Source: Hyaloperonospora brassicae
Lineage: Eukaryota > Oomycota > Peronosporomycetes > Peronosporales > Peronosporaceae
DNA length: 64,000 bases
Direction: 5' to 3'
Assembly: GCA_947650285.1 (NCBI GenBank)
Contig: CANTFL010001468.1
Coordinates: 124,001 to 188,000 of the forward strand
The notes below the pieces were generated by a model. That model did no database searches. It saw nothing but the letters and a program-made list of their open reading frames with translations, and was not told where the DNA came from. The position numbers and the translations under genes are program-made. This document shows, in pieces, positions 1 through 14,249 of this stretch. How positions within the stretch are numbered: the stretch's first letter is position 1; every line of letters starts with the position of its first letter.

Positions 1-3000
1 TACGAGTGTATACAAGATAAGGTCAATAATTATTTACAATTTAAAATAGCGGTTGACCAATATCAAATCATCTTGCTTTCACCGTATCGCTGTGTGCAAA
101 TTATCGCGCATTGATTACTTAAAATACAACTCAACCTCAACAGACTATAAGAACAAGGTGAACGACAATCTGAGAGATGTAACACCAATCCCTTTGTCGG
201 CAAAACTAAGTAAGATGGCTGATAGCTCTTCGGATAAGCAGGTTGCGATGACGCAAGTAAACACGATAAATTTTATGAGTATAAATGGATTAATTACATA
301 AAAAGCTTCGCTTTCACATCTAGATACTTCTAAATTTAATGAGTTCTACAATATAAATGCAATACTCGTCACATCATCATTTGTCAGCTGCTCATACTTT
401 AGGGCATCTATGAGCTAAAACAACCAAATGGCAATAATTTGAGTTTCTTGATTTTTTAGGGACATATAATGATAAATGGAATTTTAAATTTGTATATTGA
501 TGCATAACCATAACATCAATTTTAAATTAGTGTCAGTTCATGTGCCTTATTTTATATCAATAAGGCTCGATTATTTAGTCATTTCCTTTCGTCCATTTGA
601 TCAAATCTCACTCTGATATTATTAACTACGCCTCATGGGACGAATCCAACAAGGCACATATTCCATTCGTGGTGCTCTTCTGTTGGTAATCGGCGTACGT
701 ATGTTAAATATATAAAACATTATTTATTCATTGTGTTGTCTACCATAAAAGATGAAAAATCTAGGTTAATAGGGCTTCTGGGAAATATATGGGTGAACGC
801 TATTCAAATAATGCTAAAATTGCCATCGACAATTACGATATTTTGCTGACGATACGCAATCGAGCTACAATTAGATATTGGCAGTTGCGGCATCTTATCT
901 CTCATGTACATGTAATCTTAAGTTTAGCTCAGCACGCCAGGGGATATAGCTTGCAATATATCGACCACAGATTGCTTTGACCCACCATTTTGTTTATCCT
1001 TGTCGACTCTGTTTTAATATACTTTTCCATACGTATTTATTGCTCGCATGCATGCGTGTGTACTTGTCAAGCCCATAGATTTCTGCCGTTTTTCGCTCAC
1101 CCATCTTTCTCGTGAATGATATAAAGACCGTGTACATATGCATTTCTTTAGCCGTGTCAAATTTGAGAATAAGGAGTTCATTAACAATGATTATTATAGC
1201 GCTAGCTCATATATCGATTTGTTGTATATCGTCAATTCTTATCTAACATGGTCCGTCTATACAAAACTAATGTACATGATCACCATTTATTGGTCATAGC
1301 AAATTTTGTGCGATTTTCATCCCTGTAATTAAATAAAAATTGCCATAAATTACGAAGTCGTTGCCTATAATCGATGAATAAATGTAGCATTTTCGAATTA
1401 TTCCCGTACAGATATTTCACACCTCCGCGTCTTTCGTATTTATAAAACGTTAAACCCTTTTCTTTATGGTCTGACTACGAGATTACAACGTAACCGTTTA
1501 TGTTCTGTCTTTGTAGTAGCTTTTTCTTGTTCACGTTAAAATTGGTCTAGAGCAGTTATGTTTCAGCAAATTGGAGCCAAGAAATGCAAACAGATACGAT
1601 TACATTTTTTGTGAAACTTATTTTGTACCTTCTATCAATGTCAGAAACACGATCGTTCCGACCATCAACTTACTACGCAGGTTGACAATATTGCGTTAGA
1701 TATATCACAAATAGGATAACTTAGCTTATCCATTTCTCGGATTGAAAGAGGCCTCAGTTATAGATGTTCACAACATCTATTACCTACGTTCGCATACGTG
1801 CGTGAAGTATTGGTATCGCTCCATTACTACATTATCAGCGCGTTTACAGTATGACCTAGACTAGTTAACGTAGGGTAAGGCAATGTTAAAAAATTGTTCT
1901 TCCCGAAGACGGCGTCTTGACTTCTTCGGTCGATGTAACTATATCATGTTTTCCAGCGACTTGACTTGGAACACTCCCTCAAGATATATACTGGCAATTT
2001 CTACACGATCCAAGCGATACTGTGATTTTGTTCATCATTTGATTGATTCTTATATGTTAATTCTATCCTTGTAATCAGGTCGACGATATCGCTACAAAAG
2101 GCATAGCTCTGAAAGCTATATTTAGCGGACATTATGGCACGATCCGTGCAATAGATGAACATTCTTACCCCACATTTGATCATGTATTTAATTGTCTTAA
2201 ATATTAATTATATGTGCGTGTACCTCATGATCTCGTCGTAATACGACATCGTGTGCCACAAGTTGAATTGCACGTGGTGCTTAAATCGGAAGAGTTGCGT
2301 TACATCGTGCGAGAAGTCGTTATTTATAAAGTGAGGCACTAACAAATACTACGTAGTGCGCAGATTATTTAAATCAAGCTATCGTTTCTCACCACGCCTA
2401 TATGTTATATAAAGTCGCATAAATTTATATGATAAAGCAGTGCGATGCGTATAATCCTATAAAGAAAGTGATTCATGAGAACAAGTCAAGATGAATTTCT
2501 CATAAATACTCTATTTACGCCTCCTCGGTCGGCGACACATATATACTTGCCGAATGAACGTTCCATGATTGGATGACGAAGCTATTATTAGTTACACATG
2601 TAAATTTTGAATGACTCATTTAGTAACTCGATTTTGATAGGCCTAGCTACATGATGTAAACCTTATTATTGCGCTAGAACTTACCATTTCGATGTATATC
2701 CACTCACGTCCGGTACGATGCATGCATGTTTCTTGCACATATAACTGCATAACAATATCGCGTATCCTAGGTAATACTTTAATCCTCTAGGTATTCATCA
2801 CGCAAACAATTTCGAAAGGGAACAAGAAGATAATATACGACAAGGGTAGACAAGAGTTTAAATGTACCATTACTTTACAACATTAAAAAAACTCAATCCA
2901 GAAGTACATTGTACATTTCTGTAAATACATGCCTGATACTCATGTCAAAATAGATATATCCAGCTCGTTGCCATAGAAATTATAACACAAATCTTATGTC

Positions 3001-5436
3001 ATTTTACGTCGTCATATTTTGGCAGAAAAGTGGTGGTTGAGGCTGTAAGCGCAATTAAAATAAACTTTTTGGCGTCCGGAAATGAAATTAAAGTGTACAA
3101 TTGTTTCCAGTTTGTATTATTTATTGATTCAATAGTAATTTGCAGCTGTAGTTATAACAATGTTGTTTTGAGGGACCGAAATTATCATTACCGAGCCATA
3201 AAGGCGCACACACAATGCTGCGAAAGAATTTTTGAGATCGGATTGCCTAAGCATGGTATCTTACAGTCTAAAAAGATGTTATAAATGAAGAATTATGAAT
3301 GGCGCATGTACTTTTGGTCTTTCAGATACCTGCAGTTGTACCAGGTGAATGCATTGCTTATGGATCACGAAATAAAAGGTAATGTTGTGACCACCAAAAC
3401 AAATCTGCTGATGGTTGTAGTATAGTTATGTTGATCTAATGACAACGGTAACGATGAAATGAAGACACATGAAATTAGATGCACACAAGTGTGGTGTATC
3501 GGCCGTTTCATTTCGAATTGAACGTGTAGCACAATATATCAGAGCTGCAGTGGGATAACTTTTCAACACTGATGCTCTGGCACCTACTTAAATAATCTTA
3601 TCACCTTGGTGCTACTGAAGGTGCGTATTATAGGCAGCTGTATTCGTGTGTCGTTATCTTTCATATCATAGTTGAATAATAATGAGGATATTGAACCTTT
3701 TGTTGCTCCTGAAGTAGCGAAATTGACGTTCTATACAATTGTGATCGCCATACTAATTTTATGATCAAAAAAGCGATACACGTTGATATATTCAAACTTT
3801 TTTATAGCAAAGTGTGCATATGTCGTGCAATATATGTATTCACTATGATAACATTTTTGGCTACGCGCTTCAAAAAATTATGAAATCGAATGCATTTTTA
3901 AGCTCCAGAGACTACAAGTGATGCTTAAGACATGATATGAAGATGGATCCATAGTTTTATATGTATTAATTCTGACTAAAAGTATTGCGATTACAAAAGA
4001 ATTTTAATCAAAAGGTAGCGATCAGTTGTCTTCACGAGAGCAGGTTACAGTCACCAGTTTAATGATAGTCATATGCGTGCCACGTCAAAAGAAAGTCCAA
4101 TATATCGTAATTGCCTACAAGGTGTTTAAATTGCCATTTCATTTAGCACTGACGTAGTATATAAGGATCGCATAGCTATTATCACATTCTGACGAGCACT
4201 ATGCAAAACAAGTAACATGGCTTGGTGTCGAGTAGCAAGCAGGTTATCCTGATATTATTATTACGTTGCATGTCAACTCAGACTTTTGAATGGCATACAA
4301 ACATTTGATTTTGTTGCGAAAGTTTCAGAAGATCTGCGTACTACGATATTTTACGTTGATTTAGCATTATTAGCAATTTATATTGCGAAGGATGACGTAA
4401 AAATATATCGATGTTTATATATCTCGCGCCATTTTCTAAAGGATCTGTAAAGGTACAATATTTCACAGAATTTGCGGTCACAATGTTGAACAGTAAAGGA
4501 TTGATGAGGTTTTCATTTGCGCAAACAGAGATAAGTATAATATTATTTGTTCTTGTCTTGAGCTACAGTAAGATCGTATCTGCTCGTACTAAAAACTGGA
4601 TGTACTCGAGATTGGGACGAGATAATACTTTTGTTTATAAAATTAAAACAAATACGCACGGTAAGTATAAGAAACAAACTAGAGCTAGGCATTTGATCAG
4701 CAAATGCGCTAAAATGTAAATATTGTGCCGAATTCTTCAATCTTAATGATAATCTATAGATGAAAGTGGGGTATATAAAACTTATCGTCAAAACGATGAG
4801 CATACGACCAAGGGCCATGAATCGTTAATAGCATTTTCACTGCATCAAAGTGATCAAATTTACATAAAATCTAATTTATATAGACATGGTATCAGTAATT
4901 TTAATCGTTCCATCACTACGCAAAGCAATTTTTATCTTGTGCAGGTTTTCTTTGTGAAAGCGTTGTCATTTAGTTCTTATGATGCGTTTTCGTCCGTCAG
5001 TAAGGGTTGCAGATGTCCGGGCAGACCCAATCTTCTTTACAAATTATATTTTAAATTTTAGGCCAATGATATATCATCACTAATGCAATTTCGCTTTAAA
5101 TGTGGATTGAAATAATGAAATTGAGCTGTGTTGCTGTTTGTATATGCAAAAGTTTTGGCCAGAACATTGAATTGGAATTTTTTTATCAATTTCGGCATTA
5201 AATTGCTCATAATTGGACGGATACTCACAGCCTGACAAATTTATATCTCCATACTTACAGGAACCCAGTCGATAATTCAATAATTCACACAACTAAAGAA
5301 CGTACCTATGCAAACCCGTCACAAAAATTTATGGCGTGATGCCTACACCAAGTCTAACAATGATGTCAATATCCGTTCTATTAAATAACATTTATAAAGC
5401 GCGGGTATCGCATTTAATTAAGGATATATATAGGTA
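1..5436. other. AT-rich stretch without supported genes
   Basis: All reading frames are short and many lack an ATG. Overlapping frames are equally open, with no recognisable domain, so none looks selected. CpG dinucleotides remain common despite the AT richness. By analogy with the decayed Gypsy copy further right, this may be old transposon sequence, but I found no alignable family here. Confidence 0.6.
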
Positions 5437-5682
5437 CATACCCACCCTTTAATACGTACTCACACATTTGAAACAGAGGCCCTTTCGAGTACCGTAATCT
5501 TGCTAACAAGGTTTTGCGCACTTATTCGTACAAAATATTATACAAATAATCAATGCTTTGTACACACCCCTCCTTAATACAGGACTTTCTTGTGTCAGCA
5601 CATAGCTTTGAGCACGATTTCCGCTATCAGTATCCGGTACACTCCCCTATAAATACACCTAAAACTACCATTTCCCTTTTTT
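5437..5682 (+). repeat. Left terminal inverted repeat, 246 bp
   Basis: Reads CATACCCACCCTTTAATACG at its outer end and matches the reverse complement of 6,583-6,828. The inner end lies directly against the ATG at 5,683, so any transcription of that frame would have to start inside the repeat. Confidence 0.7.
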
Positions 5683-6033
5683 ATGGATAATTCTAATGCT
5701 GAAGATTCACACCGCGATCCGTCAAATGTTCATTCGACTTTAGATATAATTATGGCGATCGGATTCTCGATTAATCCTCATCACACAATGATATTTTCGG
5801 TTCTTTCGTGCATCAGTGGGCCCTTCAACCGCATCCGGTCAAACTCAAACTCTATAGCAGCAGCGAGTGAGTCAACATCCGCCACCAATAAAAAAATACC
5901 AGGCCCCTCGATGATTGACCGTCGCAATGATAAGCGTCTATCTGACATGACACAAGTTTTGCGCGGTGACAGTCGTCTTCCCCAACGAGATCACAAATAC
6001 GTCGTCGCACGAGCGCTCGTTTTTGCAGGATAA
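5683..6033 (+). CDS. Hypothetical ORF inside the inverted-repeat element
   Basis: An ATG-initiated frame of 116 codons begins at the exact inner edge of the left inverted repeat. The product is Ser/Asn-rich with no recognised domain, signal peptide or clear membrane segment. The opposite strand is also open (5,852-6,145 and 6,164-6,364), so I cannot tell which strand, if any, is coding. It could be a fragment of a transposase, an accessory frame, or chance. It is listed only because of its position within a mobile unit. Confidence 0.2.
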   Translation: MDNSNAEDSHRDPSNVHSTLDIIMAIGFSINPHHTMIFSVLSCISGPFNRIRSNSNSIAAASESTSATNKKIPGPSMIDRRNDKRLSDMTQVLRGDSRLPQRDHKYVVARALVFAG

Positions 6034-6582
6034 ATCTCATTATAAATGCTAAATTTGAAATTGTCCTGCGCTGCTTCACTGTCGGAGACCGACCGCAGCG
6101 ACTTCGAGCACCTGAGCAGGTCGAAGACACATTTCGCATCCACAAAAAGTCAGCAAATAATCACTAGAGGTCGACTTTAAACAGACACAAGGACCTCATT
6201 GTGCATATGTGGCAACTGCTCATCTGATCAAGTCGCGGTAATTGGCCACCAAAAAGATTGTGCACATTCATTGACAATCGGCCGAGTAGCTTCAAGTGGA
6301 TGTAACAGAGAAGTGACAGCTGCTGCGTTGTCGTCCGTGCACTAGCGCCGATCTGATCAGCCACAAGACGGTCTCCTGCGACCGTGCAGGGAGTTTACTC
6401 TAGTAAATAGATAACCTCGAACATACCATAGCATGACAAATAGCGGGTACGACAATAAGCAGAGCAACGCGCAGGTCACATGCTGCTCCTATTTGCTTCT
6501 CGCCGAGGGAGATCACGCGGACTCACGGCTAATTTGCTGCTCGTATCTCAGGCGTTGTTGACGTTGTATTTCTGCTGTTAAG

Positions 6583-6828
6583 AGTAGGGGATTGGTAGTA
6601 TCAGTGGTGCTTATAGAAGAGTGTACTGGATACTGATAGCGGAAGTTATGCGCAAGGCTGTTTGCTGACCCAAAATAGGCCCTTATTACGGAGGGGTTTG
6701 TTCAATGCAAATATTATTTATATGGCATTTTGTATGGATAAGTGCGCAAAACCTAGTTAGAGCGGTTTCGGTACTTGAAGAGGGGTCTCAAATTCAAGGG
6801 TGTGTGTACGTATTAAAGGGTCGGTGTG
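6583..6828 (-). repeat. Right terminal inverted repeat, 246 bp
   Basis: Inverted partner of 5,437-5,682. The outer end reads GGGTCGGTGTG on the plus strand. The flanking bases do not show a clear direct duplication, which may reflect age. Confidence 0.7.
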
Positions 6829-9800
6829 AAACTTTAAAGCTCCTTTATTAATTGTAAAAATGCCACATTCTGTCAGTAAAAAGTATTTTTAGATCGATAG
6901 TTTGTCCATTAGTCCTAGCTACCAACAAGTAGTAAGCTGATTCATTTCGGTTGAGACCGAAAAAACTTATATTTGGTGCGTGGTATGTCTAGAATAAGTT
7001 ATGCCATTTTTAAACGTGAAAGAAGTTATTGACGGAATTGGAAACTGACCCCAGGCGAAGTATCATCTCAGTCGTTCAAATTGCAGCTTGAGTAATGTTA
7101 ACAGAGATCTGATTTATAGATATTGTTTGTTATGAAATCCTGACAGTGAGGATTGCAGGTTCAAGTGTATGATCTTGCGCGTCCAAGACGGTAGCACTCC
7201 CACATGTCATATAAATTAAGTCAATCACTTTGATCAAATGCATTCTCCAAGTAGACCTATAAATAATGTGTAATCGCCTTTTGTTGTTAAATTTGCTTGG
7301 CGTATACCAATCAGACAAATGTGTACGTTATCCAATGTATTTTATTTTTAAATATTGATACAGACGTGCTACCACTTATCCTAAATCTTTGATTTTATCT
7401 TTTAAATCATACATGTAAGGATATGCGGGGATAAAGGCTTGGTGTCAGCGTATTATAGCAATCCTATATTCAGGTCTGCAGCCGATATAAACTGTCCAGA
7501 CCTACTCCATCAAATACGGGCGACTAACAAATCGATGTTAAGAGCTTGTGTAGTGTCACAGTCAATTAAAAAATACATTACTCTAATCTTAAAACAATCT
7601 TGTATGCTACATTTACGTATTTGGTAATAGAATCTCGCACCAACACATTACTATACACGTAGATTCAACAGTGTGAGAAAATCGAAAGTAATAATTGAAT
7701 GATATTGATAGATCATTTGACATGGGTATCGATATGTTTTGTATATAAGACATAGATAACCGCCAAGTGGAGATAACTAAGGTTCTGTCATCTTGGGATA
7801 TCAATGCGTTAAATATGCTACAAAATGGACGTCATTTTATTTATCGCAATCACATATTCATAGATACGGAATATAGTGAAACTTATCGAGTACATTATCC
7901 TCAGAAATGCCCTCATGTCGCATAAATCTTGAATCTTTTCGATGTCACTTTTTCGGTTTACGCTTTGGGAAATCATGATCTCGATATACGTTTTAAATAG
8001 GACTCGAAGTAAAGAAACAGAAAAAATATTTTGAAATATTGATCAGTATAAGCCAAACTTCAGCGTTTATTCATGTGTGTGTTTGTAAGTAGGACAGGTA
8101 ATGCTGTTGTAAATCCTAGATCGACAAACCTTGCACAATTGGTGGACTAGAAGAAGATCAAACAGGTTTGATGTCACGGAGTATTACATGCTTGTAGCTT
8201 TAAAAATGATAATACCCATACGGATTCTGACCAAGTAAAGGGGACTTAACAATTATCGGCGATATAAGTACCTGTAAATTCGAAGAAGGTATACTTCAAG
8301 TCTAAGAGTATACTTGTTAAATATTCGAAAATAACGAGAACTTTGATGCCTTGTCTGGAAAAAGGTCGGTTGTATTGTTCAAAGGTAACATAAATCCAAT
8401 GTTAGACGTATTCTACGCCTGCGACATACAAATGCGTGTATAGAGTCGGTGTCCACGCTTTGGTTTTAGGTCGAATAGGTTGTAAATGGAAAGTGTTGAG
8501 CTTGAGCTGAGATCAAAATCTAGTACATGGGGGCTATTAGAGTATTGAATATTCACACCTATATTCGAAAACGCAAGCAGCCAAATCCTTCAATTTATTT
8601 CTCAGGGCCAACATTTTTTTATTGCTGGGGATAGCATGTAGTATTTGTGTGTCGCTCATGTATCACTACATATATAGCCAAAAAATATTCCACATTATGG
8701 ACAATAAAAGCATAAATATACAACTAAACGTTCTAACAAGAAAAAAAACGTAATAAATTGATGAAGACGACAAATTATTGATTCACGGTTGTATACCACC
8801 CAAATACCTGGATGTATTCGATATTAGTTCATTAGCGTATTATAATTCCTTTTGATAATTGACGTTTGATCAATTTTAATACGTTGCAAAAGAATTTTAC
8901 TAAAAGATACTTTTGCATTTGCACATAAATAAATATTAATGTATATATGTTTGTTGACGTGAGAAGAATTATAGTAATTCGAAATTGTAGCAAAAGTTCT
9001 GATGGATAAGGAGCATCGCTCTTATCTCCATGATTTTCAAAGGGAATGGTGAACTTTGGCGTTATCTCTTTTTGTCGCCTCGACATAAAAAGCTTTTATA
9101 TGAAAGAGACATCACATTGTCAACAAATACTAGACAATGATGCAAAGGGTTGAATAAGTTATGACTTTAGGCACTAAAATGATACAATTGGATAAAGCTG
9201 TTAAGAGAATACATGTTACTATATAGCCCACACATTCATCAGATTACAATATGCGTATATGCGCATTGATGCATTATAGAAAACGAAAAGTATACTGATC
9301 TAACGCGCAATCTCATTTATTTTCTTACGTCTTCCCGAAATAGTAATACTTCCGTTGTATGAAATGGTTGAATGGAATAGCGTAAATGTAACTTGTAGAT
9401 ATCGACTTAATGTGCGAGTTTGATTCCGGAAGCCATGAAGATAATATACACACATTCGTATATATCTTGAACCATAGGTCCATCACAAATCTGCAGCATA
9501 ACATACCTTCACTTCCCAATACTCGAGTCATATCAATTTACTCTACGAGTTTTAGATGACAGAAATAGTCTTTTGCGTCGTCGAATATATATATCCTTCC
9601 ACAAAATTTAATGAACGTCACTTTTTTTAGTATAAATAGGTTAAATGGACCTCTACAATCTTTGTTATTAGAATTGATGAATTTGATCGATAACTGTATA
9701 ATTATGCAGAAGTTCGATTACGTGATGCCAGAAACCGACGGCAGGTAGCTATAATGATGTCTTATATCGACCTAGTGTAGCTGACACCTCTATAGCTTAC

Positions 9801-12800
9801 TTCAAGCATTCATGGAGAAAGAGATGAAATGCGCTGTAATTATTTTGGTAATGAAATCAAATTGCCGACATGATAGAATTCATGACAGCTTAATAAATAT
9901 ATTGATGATAATAGACACTGCAATCATCATGCAAAATCATTAAGCCATCTCCCATATGCTTAGCATGTGATATGTATGGTGATAAATGAAGACGTACGAC
10001 GTATATTCTCCCCGAACCCGCGCAACCATATCGCAGCTTCAGGCTGGTAGACAGCTATACATACAGATCATATTTGGTGTAATGATATTTTAGCTCAACA
10101 TAACGGATGAACTGCATTTCTACAATTCATGATAACGACATAATATAACCATAAGAAGTTTCCGATTGCGATCAAAGATGATCGTATCGCCATGTTGTAA
10201 TAAAATTGTGAACCGCAAGGAATTGGTACCAGAGTAAAATGATAAAAATATAAATCGGAACCATGATTCCTTAAAAACAGCCAAGTATTTCCACCGATTA
10301 AATATATATCAGGAATTGAAGAAGCTGTGATATCATTTCGTACAAGGTCGACTATACAGAGCCGGTGGAAGGTGCACAACTTGCTTCTAATAAAGGTTTA
10401 TTGGACACGTATAAACGGCATTTGATATATCGTCTAGTGATGATAGCATTTACAGCAAAGTTGAATCTATGTACAAGTTGCATAAATATATACAAAAAAA
10501 AACTATCTACACAATTTATTATAGTGCTAATGCAATTTATGGCCTATTGACGATAAATCTAAACTGCTTGCATTATCGCTAGCACAATGGTAACGGATTT
10601 AAAATCGAAAGTGGGTACACAAATTGATGTAGCAATAATTTGATATCATCCTTACATATAATCCGTATAGTAAGTATCCATTTTAGGAGGGCAGCTTCTA
10701 ATTGTGTGGTGTACATTTATTTTTATATATTGTTCGAAGGCGCCACCAACAAAATTTCCGGGCAGGATACGTCAAGATTAATGATCCCTTGACCACCCTA
10801 AAGATTGGGCCTAATATTGGAATGTTAATTGTATTATAGCTTTTTTCGATATTTGTTAACTAAAAAATCCTTATTAATTATTAGTGTAAATTTAAAGATA
10901 GTTTTATCAAATTAAAAAGACGTTTATTACATTGAAATTGCAATATTATAAAAAATAGGTTAGGTTAATTTCCCCTAGGAGACCTTTTAATGGAAAAAAA
11001 TACACGATTTAATTGAATAAACTAAATCTGAAAGAGGTATTGAAGATTTTTAGAGCTTTAACATCAATGGACGTTAAGTTTAAAATATTGCTCATACTGG
11101 GTACGACGCCGATAAATTACTTCTAATATGATTGCGATCAAACGCATCAACCAACAAATTGGACTTTGTAGCCATGATCGATGAACGTATTTTTGTACCT
11201 TAGTGGCAAGTTCTACACGTAAAAAGGTCATCTAAGGAAAAATAAAGGACTGAACACCATCGGCATGGAAAAAGCACAAACACAAACAGATCCGGCTATT
11301 TTCCACGAATCCCAAATGACAAACTCTTGTCAAGATCGACACACAACTAGTCTAATTTACAAATACCTGTACAAAAATAAACTGAAGTTGGCATTAAAGC
11401 AGTCAATTTCTACATCTTGCAAGGCTTCTAGGTATAGCTTAAGTCCTTTTTAACGAAGGCTGTGTAAAGCAGTCACAAGCCTTATATAATAATATGTTTT
11501 GACCTTAAACTCCGTAAATCAATTATTCTAGGTTAGTAGGAAGAGCACGTTAATTAATCGATTTCTAAAATACTAATCATTCACACACAATCTCTGAAAA
11601 ACATATAATGGTAATAAGGAGGTTTCATTAAGTGCAAAAATTCTGCAAAACATCAATTGACAGACAAGTATAAAATAATCATCGATGCCATCTACCCGTA
11701 TAGCCTTTAGCGCATGAATATTCGATATTTAAACATATCTGTGACCTGCTTAGGCTCTATTGATTTTGTTCGGCGTATTAATCTTTACTCACGGACAACA
11801 TTTTTTATAATAACATTGGATGCATCTCTATATCGTTATGACCTGAAGCATTGATGAATTCCAAAACTCCCATAAATATAGAAAAAACGGGTTAAGACGA
11901 ATTCAATTTAGATAGTTCAGTTTTCCTTGTTTTAAGTGTGTGGGACCTGGTCCGCATGTAACAGGGCATTTAGCAAATGCACTGCAAGAATACAATCAAA
12001 TTGTCACCACATTTACGGATAGATAGTAATCATATGGAGAGGAAGAGTGACAACCGATCTTCAATTTGAAAAATGATTAGACTTTAAACCATTTCATTTC
12101 ACTTTTATTCGAAGCGCATTGTTAACAAGATGAAAAGGTGTGTGAACAAATTGATAAAATTGCGGCTGCGCACATGCCTATAGCTGCAGATTCAGCAATA
12201 AGCTGGGCAAAGTAGCTGATAAATATATGGTTGTTGTCGCTATCGAGAAGAATTGAACGTCAACCGGTGTATGAGCATGCGTTAAGTCACCACGTGTAGG
12301 TATGCAATCTTTTTATCCGTCACAGTAGCGGCTGCCACGTTAAAAGAAGAACAAAACCTAAAGACATGCATCTAATGAGTCGATTCGATCAACCCAATAG
12401 AACCAATTTCTATCCCCAATAATGATTAGAGACTGCGGAAATGAGCACATAAGCTTGCCGAAGTGACTTTGTCAGCAAGGCGGATGATCTAGCAAAATAC
12501 GGGCAGTCAGACTGGTCATTCGGTACGTCTACTGAGTTTAGTTTGCCGCATTCGCATTCTCTTTTGCAAGACCATTGTAATTGAAACATAATATTAAACC
12601 TAGTGGTGTTAATAAAGAACTGGAGTCGGATACATTTAAACCGAAGCGATCGGATAGATTAGACAATTGATATGCCGGTACTTCAAATGACATTCCGCGG
12701 GAGGAAGAAGACATCAGCATTAATGTATTCTCGTGAGAACGAGCCGTGGATGTCATCATAAACCTTTTTAATTTGTGATCAAAAGTGAACGCTGAAGGGG

Positions 12801-14249
12801 TCAATGGTTGAGCTCAATTTGACAAGAAAATTTTGATTGAACTTCTTATCAACTATTTATCGCACAGAATGAAAATATTGTTTGAAAAGATTCTTATGTC
12901 ATCGATGGCAAATAAATTCTTTAGCGTGGTGGTAAATGATTGATTTTTTATGAGATGCATACATTGATCATGTTAGATGTATCGACCGAAAATCGAAAGT
13001 AACAACTCCCTTCAGCTCGCTTAAGGTTGTCAAAATATGCTTATCATCGCTAATAAATCCCAAATGCTATAATAAAGACATGCTTATCTGATCTCTACGG
13101 GAAATACTGGCAAATATGTATCTTGATGAGCATTTTGGTACCCACTAATATGCCTTCCTAATTAATCGTCTGTATTGTGCGTATTACATAAAATTTGTAA
13201 ATTTTCTCAAAAGCGTGGGCGTCGTTGTCAGCGATTTTCTTTATAGATTATTGTGTGGAAGTGGTCGTACTGATGTAGGAGTCCAAGCTAGTCAAGTGAT
13301 GGTTTGTAGCGAGTCTACAAAATGAAAGTGGCGTTCTAACGGAGGCGGAGAACCGAGCCACCGAATGATATGTATACTCCAAAAAATTTATTGTCGCGAT
13401 GTTTCTAATCGCTCTCTATGACAATTTGATCCCACGCAAATTCACCAGCGGTTGTCGTAATGGAGTAAAGATATGAAGCGGCTCACCGGCCGAACCAGAT
13501 TGAGAATACTTATATGTGGAGTAATTAAAATGAAATGAGAGGCGTTTTATTGCGCAAATGTAAAGAGCGTACGCATTATGCTTGTATTCGTGTATGCGTT
13601 GCCTAGGCGAAATAGCTGGCGAATACGGCCGTTCTATATGGGACCGTAGTTTATTGCTAATCGCGTCAGTCACTGCATTTGTCGGTATGGAGACCTAAAA
13701 TGTGATTGTTGAATGTAGCCTTTGATATAGTATTACAACGTATAATTCAAAAAAGGCTACATACAATATCCATTTCCTTTGTGTAATCACTTCGTTTTAG
13801 CGATTGACAGCTTAAAAGGTAGAGCTACTTACAAAAGGTGCTAGTAAGAATTAGACAATTTCTACGTCCAATTATTATTCTGTGCCCCTTATGCGCACTT
13901 CATGGGGGTATATCTCTTCTACAGCAACATGATCATTGACCTCACTGGTTTAGTCCTTGAAGACACATAATGTACCAGACTTGTAGAAAAATACCAGACA
14001 AACGATAAACTGTGTTTGTCGCCTTCGATGTCAATAACTTTGACATTAGTGTCTTTTGCGTCGATTTTAACATATGTGCAAGATGCAAAAACTTCGATCA
14101 GTATGTACTTGATAGTAAGCCACCCGCACTTATAGTAAAGAAAAAATGAAAATGTAGAGTGATGATGCGTTGATCAGTAAATAATATTCCCACATGTGTA
14201 TTTATTAATTGCCGTGAAAATTTTTGACTTTAATTACAGCAGATTCGTT
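6829..14249. other. AT-rich stretch without supported genes
   Basis: Only short frames are present. The longest (for example 10,095-10,379 minus and 12,538-12,804 minus) are under 100 codons, lack recognisable domains and are not better than their shadows. The right-hand part may be the continuation of the decayed Gypsy copy (its integrase-distal end), but I could not align it by eye. Confidence 0.5.

Larger units (their letters stand above)
5437..6828. mobile_element. DNA-transposon-like unit with long terminal inverted repeats
   Basis: Two inverted copies of about 246 bp enclose a 900-bp centre. The arms agree through nearly their whole length, with perfect islands such as CCCTTTAATACGTA, GGTTTTGCGCACTTA and TTCCGCTATCAGTATCC, and are perhaps three-quarters identical overall by eye. 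Arms this long are typical of Mutator-like and some other class II elements. I could not place the family, because no transposase motif is recognisable in the centre and I could not identify a target-site duplication. It may be a non-autonomous or decayed element. Confidence 0.65.
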
